A stretch of 64,000 bases of DNA from an uncultured Sulfitobacter sp. Lineage in GTDB: Bacteria; Pseudomonadota; Alphaproteobacteria; Rhodobacterales; Rhodobacteraceae. The notes beneath the pieces are model-generated. The model worked only from the letters and a program-made list of their open reading frames with translations, searched no databases and was not told the DNA's origin. The stretch is taken from the NCBI GenBank assembly GCA_905182645.1, contig CAJJCJ010000006.1, positions 369,008 through 433,007 of the forward strand, in the 5' to 3' direction. Positions 9,913-21,031 of this stretch are shown here, piece after piece. The position numbers and the translations under genes are program-made. Position 1 is the stretch's first letter. Every line of letters starts with the position of its first letter.

Positions 9913-10882
9913 GAAAGAGTGGAACCACGCGCCCGACGGGCCGATCCAAGTCTCTCCTCTTTGGCAATGGCCTCCCAAACCGATGGCGGCGTTCCGCTGG
10001 TATTTCGACAGCTGGTTCATCATCACGATCAACCTGTGCATCGCAGGCCTCGCCGTCGCGAGCTATTTCTGGGCAAGCCCAACACTGGCACAAACCGAGA
10101 CATTCAGCATCGGCTGGATCACCCTGATCTTTGCGCGCAACTTCATCCTGCTTTGCGTTGTCGCAGGATCACTGCACCTTTGGTTCCACGCTTACGCCAT
10201 GCAAGGCGACGACAAAAAATACGACCCGCGCCCGTTCCCACGCAAAGGACGGATGTTCACCTTCAACTCACAAGTGCTCGACAACATGACATGGTCGCTG
10301 GCATCAGGCGTAACAATCTGGTCGGCGCTCGAGGCACTGGTTTGGTGGAGCATGGCAAACGGATACGTAGGGACACTGTCATGGGGGGATAACCGCGCTT
10401 GGTTCATCGCAATCTTTTTCCTGATCCCCGTCTGGGAAAGCCTTTATTTCTACTGGATTCACCGGCTGTTGCACACAAACGCGCTTTACCGGTTTCACGC
10501 GCTGCATCACCGCAATACTGACGTCGGACCGTGGTCGGGGTTGTCGATGCACCCCGTCGAACACCTCTTCTATTTCGGCACTATAATCGTCCACTTCGCC
10601 GTGGCGACCCACCCCGTGCACCTCATCTTTCACCTGATGTTCTATGCGCTGTCTGCTGTGACCACGCATACAGGATTTGAAGGGCTCTGGTTCCGCAATA
10701 AAAAGCGCGTGAACCTTGGCATGTTCCACCATCAAATCCACCACAGGTATTTTGAATGCAACTATGGCAACCTTGATGTGCCGTGGGACAAATGGTTCGG
10801 CTCTTTCCACGACGGAACCCCAGCATCAAAAGACAAAATGCGCGCCCGATTGGCCGCCCGCAAAAGGACTAACCACAAATGA
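9902..10882 (+). CDS. Sterol desaturase/fatty acid hydroxylase family protein
   Basis: Several membrane segments and His clusters: HRLLHTNALYRFHALHH, HPVEHLFYF, FHHQIHHRYFECNYG. Confidence 0.85.
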   Translation: MTNRKEWNHAPDGPIQVSPLWQWPPKPMAAFRWYFDSWFIITINLCIAGLAVASYFWASPTLAQTETFSIGWITLIFARNFILLCVVAGSLHLWFHAYAMQGDDKKYDPRPFPRKGRMFTFNSQVLDNMTWSLASGVTIWSALEALVWWSMANGYVGTLSWGDNRAWFIAIFFLIPVWESLYFYWIHRLLHTNALYRFHALHHRNTDVGPWSGLSMHPVEHLFYFGTIIVHFAVATHPVHLIFHLMFYALSAVTTHTGFEGLWFRNKKRVNLGMFHHQIHHRYFECNYGNLDVPWDKWFGSFHDGTPASKDKMRARLAARKRTNHK

Positions 10883-12039
10883 TCTATGGCCTCTCAGACG
10901 AATCCCAAATGATCGCAGACACCGTGCGCTCTTTCGTGGAAAAAGAAATTTACCCACACGAAGACCTTGTGGAACGCACCGGTGAGGTCCCCGCCGAAAT
11001 CGCGCAAGACATCAAGCAAAAGACCCTAGACCTTGGGTTTTACGCCTGCAATTTCCCAGAAAGCGTCGGCTGCGCGGGACTGTCGCATGTTGATTTTGCA
11101 ATCGTTGAACGGGAACTTGGACGCGGCTCTATGGCGCTCAACCACTTTTTCGGTCGCCCGCAAAACATCCTGATGGCCTGCAAAGGCGAACAGATCGACC
11201 GGTACTTGATGCCCGCCGTGCGCGGCGAACGGATGGATGCACTCGCCATGACCGAACCGGGTGCAGGGTCCGATATCCGCGGCATGAAATGCAGCGCCGT
11301 GCGGGACGGCGGCGACTGGGTTTTGAACGGTACAAAACACTTCATCTCTGGCGCCGAACATGCGGACTTTGTCATCGTGTTTGTGGCCACAGGCGAAGAC
11401 GACACACCGCGCGGCCCAAAGAAACGGATCACCACATTCCTTGTCGATCGCGGCACGCCAGGCTTCACAATCCGCGACGGCTACAAATCGGTCAGCCACC
11501 GTGGCTATAAAAACATGATCCTCGAATTTGACGACTGCCGACTGCCAGATGCGCAAGTTTTGGGCGACGTCGACGGCGGTTTTGCAGTGATGAACGAATG
11601 GCTTTACGCAACGCGGATTACCGTGGCGACAATGTGCGTGGGGCGCGCCCGACGCACATTTGATTACGCGCTGCAATACGCTGCCGACCGCGAACAATTC
11701 GGGCAACCCATCGGCAAATTCCAAGGTGTCAGCTTTCAACTCGCAGACATGATCACTGAAATTGACGCCGCTGACCTTCTGACTATCGCCGCCGCTGATC
11801 GGCTCGACAAAGGCATCCCCGCCAATCGCGAGATTGCCAGCGCGAAACTTTATGCATCTGAAATGCTCGCAAGGGTGACGGACGCGGCAATCCAAGTGCA
11901 CGGCGGCATGGGGCTTATGGACGATTTCCCGCTTGAACGGTTCTGGCGAGACGCGCGCGTCGAACGAATTTGGGACGGCACCTCTGAAATCCAACGGCAC
12001 ATCATCAGCCGCGACCTTCTCCGTCCGCTTGGCGCATAA
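10879..12039 (+). CDS. Acyl-CoA dehydrogenase
   Basis: AMTEPGAGSDIRGMKCSAVRDGGDWVLNGTKHFISGAEHAD, REQFGQPIGKFQGVSFQLADM, QVHGGMGLMDDFPLERFWRDARVERIWDGTSEIQRHIISRDLL. Confidence 0.92.
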   Translation: MIYGLSDESQMIADTVRSFVEKEIYPHEDLVERTGEVPAEIAQDIKQKTLDLGFYACNFPESVGCAGLSHVDFAIVERELGRGSMALNHFFGRPQNILMACKGEQIDRYLMPAVRGERMDALAMTEPGAGSDIRGMKCSAVRDGGDWVLNGTKHFISGAEHADFVIVFVATGEDDTPRGPKKRITTFLVDRGTPGFTIRDGYKSVSHRGYKNMILEFDDCRLPDAQVLGDVDGGFAVMNEWLYATRITVATMCVGRARRTFDYALQYAADREQFGQPIGKFQGVSFQLADMITEIDAADLLTIAAADRLDKGIPANREIASAKLYASEMLARVTDAAIQVHGGMGLMDDFPLERFWRDARVERIWDGTSEIQRHIISRDLLRPLGA

Positions 12040-12044
12040 CGTCG

Positions 12045-14062
12045 ATGTCACGTGATCTGTCCCGGCTGCTGCGCCCATCATCTGTTGCCATCATTGGGGG
12101 CGGTGCGTGGTGTAAATCCGTCCTTGACCAACTGACCAAAGCGGCCTTCGATGGCGAAATTTGGCTGGTACACCCCAAAGGCGGCCAGATCGACGGTCGC
12201 GCAGTGTTCCCCAATCTGGCAGCACTCCCCTCTGCCCCAGATGCGGCATTTATCGGCATCAATCGCGACGCGACAATCCAGATTGTGGCTGATTTGTCGA
12301 CCATGAACGCAGGCGGAGCGGTTTGTTTTGCCTCAGGCTTCGCTGAGGTCAGCGACGGCGGCGACCGCAATGCAGCCTTGCTAACTGCTGCGGGAAACAT
12401 GCCAATCCTTGGGCCAAACTGCTATGGGATGATCAATAATCTCGACGGCGCGCTGCTCTGGCCTGACCAACACGGATGCGTGCCAGTCGACAGCGGCGTG
12501 GCGATCCTGACCCAGTCATCCAACATCGCGATTAACCTAACCATGCAATCGCGCGCCTTGCCGATTAGCTATGTGGTGACCTGCGGCAATCAAGCCCAAA
12601 CGACCCAAGCTGACATCGCGCTGGGGCTGCTAGACGACCCACGCGTAACAGCCATTGGCCTACATATCGAAGGGTTCGGCAACCTTGCAAAATGGCAAAA
12701 TCTTGCACGGGTTGCACGGGCGAAAAACATCCCACTGGTTGCAATCAAGGTCGGGCGATCTGTTCAGGCCCAAGCCGCCACGATTTCGCATACCGCATCT
12801 CTTGCAGGCGGTGATACAGGTGCCGCAGCATTCCTTGAACGGCTTGGCATTGCGCGTGTCGACGATCTTCCCACATTTTTGGAAACCCTCAAAATCCTGC
12901 ATGTGACCGGCCCCCTGCCCAACGGCAATATCGCAACCATCAGCTGCTCTGGCGGCGAGGCGTCGCTTGCCGCTGATCTGTCCCACGCTACCCAATTGTC
13001 ATTCCCGCCGCTGAACCAAACGCAGCATAACGCCCTGTTTGCCGCACTTGGCTCCGCGTGGTCGCTTTGGCCAATCCGCTCGACTATCACACCTATATTT
13101 GGCGCGACACAGCGGCGATGGCCGCTGCCTTTTGCGCCATGATAGACCCTGTATTAAGCCTGACGATGCTCATCGTCGACTTTCCAAGGGCAGACCGGTG
13201 CGACCCTAGTGATTGGGATTGCGCGGTTAACGCGGCACTTGCAACACGCGCGCAAACCGGCGGCAACGTCGCCATGGTAGCGACCCTGCCAGAACTGATG
13301 CCAGAAAATGTTGCGACCACATTACTCGCGGGTGGCGTGATTCCCTTGTCTGGCCTGCGCGAGGCGCTGATGGCCACCCAAGCCGCCATTACATTGCCCG
13401 CGGCTGATCTGGATATTGACGTCTGTGCTGCACCCGCCGCGCAAGCAGGTTCGATGATAACAGAAGCCGCCGCAAAAATCGCCTTGGCGGCATACGGCTT
13501 GCGGATCCCGCAACAACGCACAACAGACACGATTGCGGACATTGACCTGTCCGACATGCCATTTCCCGTGGTCCTAAAAGGCGCCGGTATCGCCCATAAA
13601 ACCGAAGCGGGTGCCGTCGCGTTGAGCCTGCCAAATGCACAAGCTGTCCAATCCGCCGCAAACGCAATGTCCACTAAACAATTCCTAATCGAAGAAATGA
13701 TCACCGGAACGGTGGCTGAGCTTTTGATCGGTGTCGTCAAAGACCCTGCGCATGGTTTTGTGCTTACTATCGGCGCAGGCGGAACACTCACCGAACTGTT
13801 GCAAGACAGCGCATCCATTCTGATCCCAAGCAGCAAAGCCAACATAAAACAGTCTCTAACAAGGCTGAAAATCCACAAATTGCTTCTTGGCTATCGCGGC
13901 GGATCTGCTGCAGATATAGCTGGCATCATTGATGCAATCATGGCCGTGCAAGACTACGTGCTTGCGAATGTGGAGCACCTGCAAGAGATTGAAATCAACC
14001 CACTCATCTGCACACCCGATGCGGCCATCGCAGCCGACGCCCTGATAAGGACCAGCCAATGA
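12045..14062 (+). pseudogene. NDP-forming acyl-CoA synthetase / acetate-CoA ligase family, disrupted by a frameshift near 13051-13060
   Basis: ORF 12045-13142 (CoA-binding domain) and ORF 13058-14062 (ATP-grasp-like half) are in different frames. Continuity resumes as ...LFAALGS / VVALANPLDYHTYIWRDTAAMAAAF.... Confidence 0.8.
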
Positions 14063-14843
14063 CCAGCCCGATTAAAACCAAACGCGACGGCGCAATTTTC
14101 CACGTGACGCTCGATCGACCCAAGGCGAACGCCATTGACCTCGCGACCAGCCAGATCATGGGCGACACCTTTGCCGCGTTTCGCGATGACCCCACATTGC
14201 GCGTCGCCATCATCACCGGCGCAGGCGACAAATTCTTTTGCCCCGGCTGGGACCTCAAGGCAGCCAATGACGGTGACGCGGTCGACGGCGATTACGGCGT
14301 CGGCGGGTTCGGCGGGCTGCAAGAACTGCGCGATCTGAACAAACCTGTCATCGCTGCCGTCAACGGAATCGCATGTGGCGGCGGGCTGGAACTGGCGCTA
14401 TCCGCCGACATCATCCTAGCAGCTGATCATGCCACCTTTGCACTCCCAGAAATCCGGTCCGGCACTGTCGCCGATGCTGCATCTGTAAAACTCCCCAAAC
14501 GCATCTCCGTATCACATCGCAATGGAGCTGCTGCTGACAGGGCGCTGGTTTGACACGACCGAGGCGCTAAACTGGGGGCTTATTAACCATGTACATTCAG
14601 TCGGACGCATTGGAAGCGGCGGCATGGGACATGGCGCGCCTTATTGCGTCTGGCCCGCCGCTTGTGAATGCCGCGATCAAAGACATCGTGCGCGACGCCG
14701 AAGACAGCAAGTTCCAAGACGCAATGAACCGGATCACAGGGCGGCAACTGGCAACGGTCGATAAACTTTATGCGTCCGAAGATCAGCTTGAAGGCGCAAA
14801 GGCATTCGCCGAAAAACGCGATCCCATCTGGAAGGGGCGCTAG
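14059..14843 (+). pseudogene. Enoyl-CoA hydratase/isomerase family, two frameshifts (near 14503-14508 and 14590-14603)
   Basis: Three consecutive frames give one enoyl-CoA hydratase: ...[23 protein letters not shown] / [30 protein letters not shown] / SDALEAAAWDMARLIASGPPLVNAAIKDIV.... Confidence 0.8.
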
Positions 14844-15469
14844 GCCTTTTTGAACACCATTAATCGGGCCAAGTCATTGCGGTGGGCATCATCCGCACGG
14901 TCATCATAAATACGAACATCATCCAGCGTTAGACTGTGTATTTGATCGCCCAATGCACCCATTTGCGCGGCAAACCCCGCGCTTTGAAAATGTTTGGCGT
15001 TGACGGAAATGACAAACACGGCACCAGACAGACGCCACATCCAAAAGGTTCGAAATCGCAGCCGGCCCCACATGGCCATGCGTAAACGTTCCCGCGCTCA
15101 CGACACCTTGATATCCGACCTTCGGTAGGGACAATGGCACGGTAATATCACCCGTATATAGGCCGCGATACACGCCCTTTGCGCGGGCAACCGCCAGCAT
15201 GTCATCCGACAAATCCAAACCATCAATCACCGATACGCCAGCCGCAATCAACTGCTCTGCAACCAGCCCAGTTCCGGCGCCGACATCCAACACCGGACCG
15301 ACACCACCGGCGGCAACAAATGCTTGCGCGACAACATGCGCGGCATCTGATATCCCTGCGCATCGCTAAAACCGGTGTCATACGATTGCGCCCAATCGCT
15401 GTACAAGTCTTTGACGTCCTGTTTGGACGACAACGCATATGCATCTTCAAGGTTTGGACGACGTGACAT
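14840..15469 (-). pseudogene. SAM-dependent methyltransferase, two compensating frameshifts (near 15338-15350 and 15026-15034)
   Basis: MSRRPNLEDAYALSSKQDVKDLYSDWAQSYDTGFSDAQGYQMP / AAHVVAQAFVAAGGVGPVLDVGAGTGLVAEQLIAAGVSVIDGLDLSDDMLAVARAKGVY... / SGAVFVISVNAKHFQSAGFAAQMGAL.... Confidence 0.75.
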
Positions 15470-15524
15470 AGCAGCAGGCTAACACAGACTTGCATCTACG
15501 CAAATCTTGGCGCACTGATCAGGC

Positions 15525-16385
15525 ATGACACATACACTGCTTTCCTTTGGCCACGGCTACTCCGCTCGCGCATTATCACGCATCTTACTTGCACAAGATT
15601 GGCGGGTAATCGGCACAACGCGCAACGAAGACAAGGCCGTCGGTCTGATGAACGACGGAATTGAGCCGCGCATCTGGCCCGGTGCTGATATGGCACCTGC
15701 GCTGAACGGCGCAACACACCTTTTGATCTCGGCAGCACCTGACGGCGCAGGCGACCCAGTACTTGCGGCATTGCACGATGAAATCGCAGCACGTGCTGGC
15801 CAATTTGAATGGGTCGGATACCTGTCGACCACTGGGGTTTACGGCGATCATGGCGGCGATTGGGTGGACGAAACGACACCACTCACACCATCAACCAAAC
15901 GCGGTATCGCGCGGGTACAGGCAGAGTCAGCATGGGCCACGATCCCTGACCTTCCACTGCACATATTCCGACTTGCTGGCATCTACGGACCCGGTCGCGG
16001 ACCGTTTGCCAAGGTGCGCGCGGGAACCGCACGACGCATCATAAAAACCGACCAAGTTTTCAGCCGAACCCATGTCGCCGACATCGCCCGCGTGCTCGCT
16101 GCGTCCATCCGCAACCCAAACCCCGGTGCGGCCTATAATGTTTGCGACAACGATCCTGCAGCGCCCCAAGACGTGATTGGATACGCCGCAGACCTGCTTG
16201 GACTTCCGCTTCCACCTGCCGAGGACTTTGAAACGGCCGAGATGTCCCCAATGGCGCGCAGCTTTTATGCAGAAAGCAAAAAAGTCCGCAATGACCGGAT
16301 CACAAACGAGCTTGGGGTCGAACTTCTTTACCCTGATTATAGATCAGGACTTAAGGCGCTTCTTGCCCACGAGTTAAGCGCCTGA
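15525..16385 (+). CDS. NAD-dependent epimerase/dehydratase-like (SDR) protein, YeeZ-like
   Basis: MTHTLLSFGHGYSARALSRILLAQDWRVIGTTRNEDKA...WVGYLSTTGVYGDHGGDWVDETTPLTP...; extended SDR-type text. Confidence 0.75.
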   Translation: MTHTLLSFGHGYSARALSRILLAQDWRVIGTTRNEDKAVGLMNDGIEPRIWPGADMAPALNGATHLLISAAPDGAGDPVLAALHDEIAARAGQFEWVGYLSTTGVYGDHGGDWVDETTPLTPSTKRGIARVQAESAWATIPDLPLHIFRLAGIYGPGRGPFAKVRAGTARRIIKTDQVFSRTHVADIARVLAASIRNPNPGAAYNVCDNDPAAPQDVIGYAADLLGLPLPPAEDFETAEMSPMARSFYAESKKVRNDRITNELGVELLYPDYRSGLKALLAHELSA

Positions 16386-17004
16386 TCATCCATGCCAGTC
16401 CCGCAAATCCAACCAACAATACGATGGAAATGGCAAAGTTAGACCCGTAAAATACGGACCGACCCGCCAATTCCAAGTCGTTCAAGAACGGATAGGGCAA
16501 ACCGCTTGTCACGGATCCCATCGGCGTGTCGTTCATCGGCTGCAAAGCCAGTTCCGCCCATAATACATAGGCGGCGATCACACCAAACAACCACATCAAT
16601 GGCGCGCCCAGTTTGCGAAAACTTCGGTGGATGAAAACCGCGTCGATCCATTGCAACAATGGGCCAAGCGCATGCAAATACAGCTCAAGGTAAAGCGGCC
16701 CAAGCTCCCCGTCAGTGGACACTAAATTCGGGTCCTCTAAGAATAACCGCCAATACATGAAAACAACCATCGCGTTGATCACAGCCGTTGCACAAATAAA
16801 GCCATCCCAGCGGCGAGCGCTGCGACCTTCAACTAACGCCGTCATGCGGCTTGCGGCAAAGAACGACATAAACAACGCCCAGTGGGTCAGATACCGGAAC
16901 GGACCTCCAAAATGTTCATACGACCCGAACACAAGCGTCCGCAAACAATACCCTGCCGCCAGTAAAAAGACGATCCAGCGAAAGATGCGTGCATAGCCTG
17001 TCAT
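16351..17004 (-). CDS. Multi-pass membrane protein, Pr6Pr/FAR-17a-like
   Basis: MTGYARIFRWIVFLLAAGYCLRTLVFG... with about six hydrophobic segments and ...SGLPYPFLNDLELAGRSVFYGSNF. Start at 17004. Confidence 0.6.
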   Translation of the reverse strand: MTGYARIFRWIVFLLAAGYCLRTLVFGSYEHFGGPFRYLTHWALFMSFFAASRMTALVEGRSARRWDGFICATAVINAMVVFMYWRLFLEDPNLVSTDGELGPLYLELYLHALGPLLQWIDAVFIHRSFRKLGAPLMWLFGVIAAYVLWAELALQPMNDTPMGSVTSGLPYPFLNDLELAGRSVFYGSNFAISIVLLVGFAGLAWMIRRLTRGQEAP

Positions 17005-17135
17005 GTGAACTCTCCTTTTGCAGACCCTGTTCCATGCCCGCTGCATACACAAGTTTGACGCCCCGTCGCACAACCATCTTGCCCTTCATCAGTGCCGACA
17101 CCATATGGGGACAAACAGACCAAAGGCCGCCACTC

Positions 17136-17909
17136 ATGTCGATCCGCAAACGTACGTCAGATATCCTTGACCGCCCATTCGTGGGGTGGTTCATCATTGG
17201 GGTCATTATCTTTAATGCGATCCTTTTGGGGCTGGAAACATCGGCCACCGTCATGGGGCAAATGGGGCCAGTCATCCTAGCTCTCGACGCGGCTTGCCTT
17301 GCGATCTTTACCCTAGAAATCGCGGCAAAGTTGTTCGCCCATGGGCCGCGATTTTTCCGGAATGGGTGGAATATTTTCGACTTCACCATCGTCGCAATCG
17401 CCCTCATTCCTGGCGCACAGGGTTTCTCTGTACTACGAGCACTGCGGGTTTTGCGGGTACTTCGCGTCATCTCGGTGGCACCCTCGCTGCGGCGTGTTGT
17501 CGAAGGCTTCATCACTGCCCTACCCGGCATGGGATCCGTGTTCTTGTTGATGGGAATCATCTTTTACATCGGCGCGGTCATGACAACAAAACTGTTCGGC
17601 GCTGAATTCCCAGAATGGTTCGGCACCATCGGGCGGTCCGGCTATTCGCTGTTCCAGATCATGACACTTGAAAGCTGGTCCATGGGCATCGTGCGCCCCG
17701 TGATGACGGTCTATCCCTACGCATGGGCGTTTTTTGTGCCGTTCATCTTGATGACAACATTCGCCGTCGTGAACCTGCTTGTGGGTCTGATCGTAAACTC
17801 CATGCAAGACGCGCACCACGAAGAAGACGTCGCCGCAACCGACGCCTACCGCGATGAAGTGATGGCGAAATTGGAATCGATTGAAGCACGGCTCGACAAA
17901 CGCAACTAG
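17136..17909 (+). CDS. Voltage-gated ion channel, NaChBac/NavSp-like
   Basis: S4-like arginine repeat VLRALRVLRVLRVISVAPSLRRV, pore/selectivity segment QIMTLESWSMGIVRPVM, C-terminal coiled-coil-like tail. Start at 17136. Confidence 0.85.
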   Translation: MSIRKRTSDILDRPFVGWFIIGVIIFNAILLGLETSATVMGQMGPVILALDAACLAIFTLEIAAKLFAHGPRFFRNGWNIFDFTIVAIALIPGAQGFSVLRALRVLRVLRVISVAPSLRRVVEGFITALPGMGSVFLLMGIIFYIGAVMTTKLFGAEFPEWFGTIGRSGYSLFQIMTLESWSMGIVRPVMTVYPYAWAFFVPFILMTTFAVVNLLVGLIVNSMQDAHHEEDVAATDAYRDEVMAKLESIEARLDKRN

Positions 17910-18009
17910 AATATCCGAACCTTCCAGCACATAATATCGGTGACATCACTCAGCTGGCGCTGTTCGGCCATGTAATTTTTGTGTCAGACGCAATGCCTAC
18001 AAATAGGCG

Positions 18010-19920
18010 TTAGGCTCGCTTTTCAATCGAAGCAATACCTAGAACATCCAAAACCTTGGCCGCGATGTCTTCTGCATTTAGCCCTGCCGTCGCATACATG
18101 TCGCGCGGACTGGACTGGTCGATAAACGTATCCGGCAACACCATTGACCGATACTTAAGCCCGTGATCGAACACGCCCTCATCCGCTAACAACTGCGCAA
18201 CATGTGACCCAAAACCGCCGACAGCGCCCTCTTCCACAGTAATCAGCGCCTCGTGATCAGCAGCAAGCGCCAAGATCATGTCGCGGTCCAACGGCTTGGC
18301 AAAACGAGCATCCGCAATAGTTGGGGTAATGCCCTTGGCAGCAAGCGCCTCGCAAGCAGCCTCGACCTCTTGCAAGCGCGTGCCAAACGACAAAATCGCA
18401 ACGCGCGCGCCTTCGCGGATCATGCGGCCTTTGCCAATTTCCAAAACTTCGGGATCAGCAGGCATCTCAACACCCACGCCTTCACCACGCGGAAACCGAA
18501 ACGCAATTGGTCCATCATCATAGGCGGCAGCAGTCGCCACCATGCGCACCAACTCGGCCTCATCAGCAGCAGCCATCACAACAAACCCAGGCAGGTTCGC
18601 AAGAAAGGCCACGTCAAATGCGCCAGCATGCGTAGCACCGTCAGCCCCGACCAGCCCAGCGCGATCAATCGCGAACCGAACGGGCAGACGCTGAATGGCA
18701 ACATCATGCACAACCTGATCATAACCGCGCTGCAGGAACGTGGAATAAAGCGTACAAAACGGACGCATCCCGCCAGCGGCCAAACCGGCACTAAACGTCA
18801 CCGCATGTTGCTCGGCGATACCTACATCAAAGCAACGACTGGCATAGCGTTCCATGAACTTGTTCAGCCCCGTGCCATCTGGCATCGCAGCGGTCACAGC
18901 ACAGATTTTAGGGTCCAACGCTGCGATTTTCAGCAGGCTTTCGGCAAAAACGGAAGTATAGCTTGGGGCGTTCGACACCGCTTTGGCTTGCTCGCCCGTG
19001 ACCACGTTAAACTTACCCGTCGCATGACCCTTATCGCGGGCAGCCTCGGCAGGGCCAAATCCCTTACCTTTTTTCGTGATCGCGTGGATCATGATCGGGC
19101 CGGTCGCGCGGTCTTTGACAGTGCGCAGAACCTGCAACAACTGTTCCATATCGTGGCCGTCAATTGGACCAACATAAGAAAAACCAAGCTCTTCAAACAG
19201 CGTCCCACCAACGGTCATATGCTTGACCATTTCCTTGGCACGCTTCGCGCCCTCACGGAATGGTTCGGGCAACAGTGACACTGCACCCTTGGCCGCAGCC
19301 TTCAATTCTTGAAATGGCTCACCTGCATAGAGGCTGCTTAAATACGACGACATCGCGCCAACTGGCTGCGCAATCGACATTTCATTATCGTTCAAAATGA
19401 CGATCAGACGCTTGCCCAAATGACCCGCATTGTTCATCGCCTCGTAAGCCATACCAGCCGACATCGCACCGTCGCCAATCACAGCAATCGCATCGCCGCC
19501 ATCGCCACCCAAATCACGGGCCACAGCGAACCCAAGCGCCGCCGAAATCGACGTGCTGGAATGGGCGGCACCAAACGGGTCATACGGGCTCTCGGACCGC
19601 TTGGTAAAACCGGACAGTCCGTCTTTCATACGCAACGTGCGGATACGGTCACGACGACCGGTCAAAATTTTATGCGGATAACATTGGTGGGACACGTCCC
19701 AAATGATTTTATCCTTTGGGGCATCAAAAACCGCGTGCAAGGCAACAGTCAGCTCAACCACCCCAAGACCGGCACCCAAGTGACCACCCGTGACCGACAC
19801 TGCTGAAATCGTCTCAGCGCGGACCTCATCAGCCAATTTACGCAACTGAGCATCCGACAGCGTTTTCATATCCGCAGGGGATTGAATGGTGTCCAAGATC
19901 GGGGTGATTGGATCAGTCAT
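18010..19920 (-). CDS. dxs: 1-deoxy-D-xylulose-5-phosphate synthase
   Basis: [98 protein letters not shown]. Start at 19920. Confidence 0.95.
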   Translation of the reverse strand: MTDPITPILDTIQSPADMKTLSDAQLRKLADEVRAETISAVSVTGGHLGAGLGVVELTVALHAVFDAPKDKIIWDVSHQCYPHKILTGRRDRIRTLRMKDGLSGFTKRSESPYDPFGAAHSSTSISAALGFAVARDLGGDGGDAIAVIGDGAMSAGMAYEAMNNAGHLGKRLIVILNDNEMSIAQPVGAMSSYLSSLYAGEPFQELKAAAKGAVSLLPEPFREGAKRAKEMVKHMTVGGTLFEELGFSYVGPIDGHDMEQLLQVLRTVKDRATGPIMIHAITKKGKGFGPAEAARDKGHATGKFNVVTGEQAKAVSNAPSYTSVFAESLLKIAALDPKICAVTAAMPDGTGLNKFMERYASRCFDVGIAEQHAVTFSAGLAAGGMRPFCTLYSTFLQRGYDQVVHDVAIQRLPVRFAIDRAGLVGADGATHAGAFDVAFLANLPGFVVMAAADEAELVRMVATAAAYDDGPIAFRFPRGEGVGVEMPADPEVLEIGKGRMIREGARVAILSFGTRLQEVEAACEALAAKGITPTIADARFAKPLDRDMILALAADHEALITVEEGAVGGFGSHVAQLLADEGVFDHGLKYRSMVLPDTFIDQSSPRDMYATAGLNAEDIAAKVLDVLGIASIEKRA

Positions 19921-19930
19921 GTCAGGCCTT

Positions 19931-20802
19931 CTATTTACGACGAGCGATAACAAAGCGCGCGGCGTCTTTCAACGTCTCGGCGTCACCACCATAGCCCGAT
20001 AATGCATCACATGCCTCTGCGACCAGTTCAGCTGCGCGGTTTTTTGCGCCCTGAAGACCCAAAAGCGAAACAAACGTGGCCTTACCGGCAGCAGCATCCT
20101 TGCCCACAGCCTTACCAACCTCTGCAGCGTCACCCTCAATATCCAGCACATCATCCAGCAATCTGAAACGCGAGGCCTAGTGCGCGACCATAGGCGTCGC
20201 ATCGCGTTTTTCATCCGCCTCGGCCAAAATCGAGGCCCCGCAGCAACAGCCCATTCAATCAATGCGCCTGTTTTCTTGGACTGCAGCACCTCGATTTTAG
20301 CCAAATCCAACGGAACATCTGCACGCTCGGCAGCCATATCCATCGCCTGTCCGCCAACCATACCGTCCGCACCAGCGCGCAACGCCAACGTATGTGCCAG
20401 CAAAACTTTCGTACGATCAGAAACTTCAGCCAACATAATCAGCTCAAACGCCAGCGACTGCAAAGCATCGCCAGCCAGAACCGCCGTCGCCTCGTTCCAC
20501 TTTTTATGCACTGTCGGCTGACCACGGCGCAGATCATCGTCGTCCATGCAGGGTAAATCATCATGAACCAGCGAATAGCCGTGGATTGCCTCAATCGCAC
20601 CCGCAATCGGGGCCGCGGTTTTAGGGTCTATGCCGTGCAGTCTGGCACCTTCCAGCACAAGGAAACCCCGTAACGATTTACCGCCTTGCACCGCATGCAT
20701 CATCGCAAGCGGTATTTCACCGCCGTCAAACTTAACTGCGCCACGAATGGCACCTTCAACAGTCACCGCCGCGGCGGCCAATGTATGCGTCAGATCAGTC
20801 AT
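19931..20802 (-). pseudogene. ispA: Polyprenyl (farnesyl) diphosphate synthase, frameshifted (lesions between about 20150 and 20240)
   Basis: Frame 1: MTDLTHTLAAAAVTVEG...LVHDDLPCMDDDDLRRGQPTVHKKWNEATAVLAGDALQS...GALIEWAVAAGP. Frame 2: ILAEADEKRDATPMVAH*. Then GLAFQIA in another frame, then DDVLDIEGDAAEVGKAVGKDAAAGKATFVSLLG.... Confidence 0.8.
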
Positions 20803-21031
20803 CCAGCGGCGCAGTCCCAACAGCATTGCCATCAGCATCAATCGTCAGCTTTGCGACCTTTTCTTCGGCACGCTTCAGCTCGTCCTGACAGCGCTTGCGC
20901 AATGCAGCTCCGCGTTCATACAGCGCAATGCTTTCGTCCAGCGCGACATCGCCACGCTCCAATTGACCAACAACCAGCTCTAACGCGGCAATCGCCTGCT
21001 CAAAGCTCATTTCGTCTACGGCATCTGTCAT
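20795..21031 (-). CDS. xseB: Exodeoxyribonuclease VII small subunit
   Basis: MTDAVDEMSFEQAIAALELVVGQLERGDVALDESIALYERGAALRKRCQDELKRAEEKV; next to ispA/dxs. Confidence 0.93.
   Translation of the reverse strand: MTDAVDEMSFEQAIAALELVVGQLERGDVALDESIALYERGAALRKRCQDELKRAEEKVAKLTIDADGNAVGTAPLDD

Noticed and set aside
9145-10041. 298-aa minus-strand ORF opposite the class II aldolase
   Set aside because: Antisense shadow of a gene with clear class II aldolase motifs.
11026-12081. 351-aa minus-strand ORF opposite the acyl-CoA dehydrogenase
   Set aside because: Antisense shadow ORF; the plus strand is unmistakably an acyl-CoA dehydrogenase.
18253-19278. 341-aa plus-strand ORF opposite dxs
   Set aside because: Antisense shadow of dxs; no domain or RBS.
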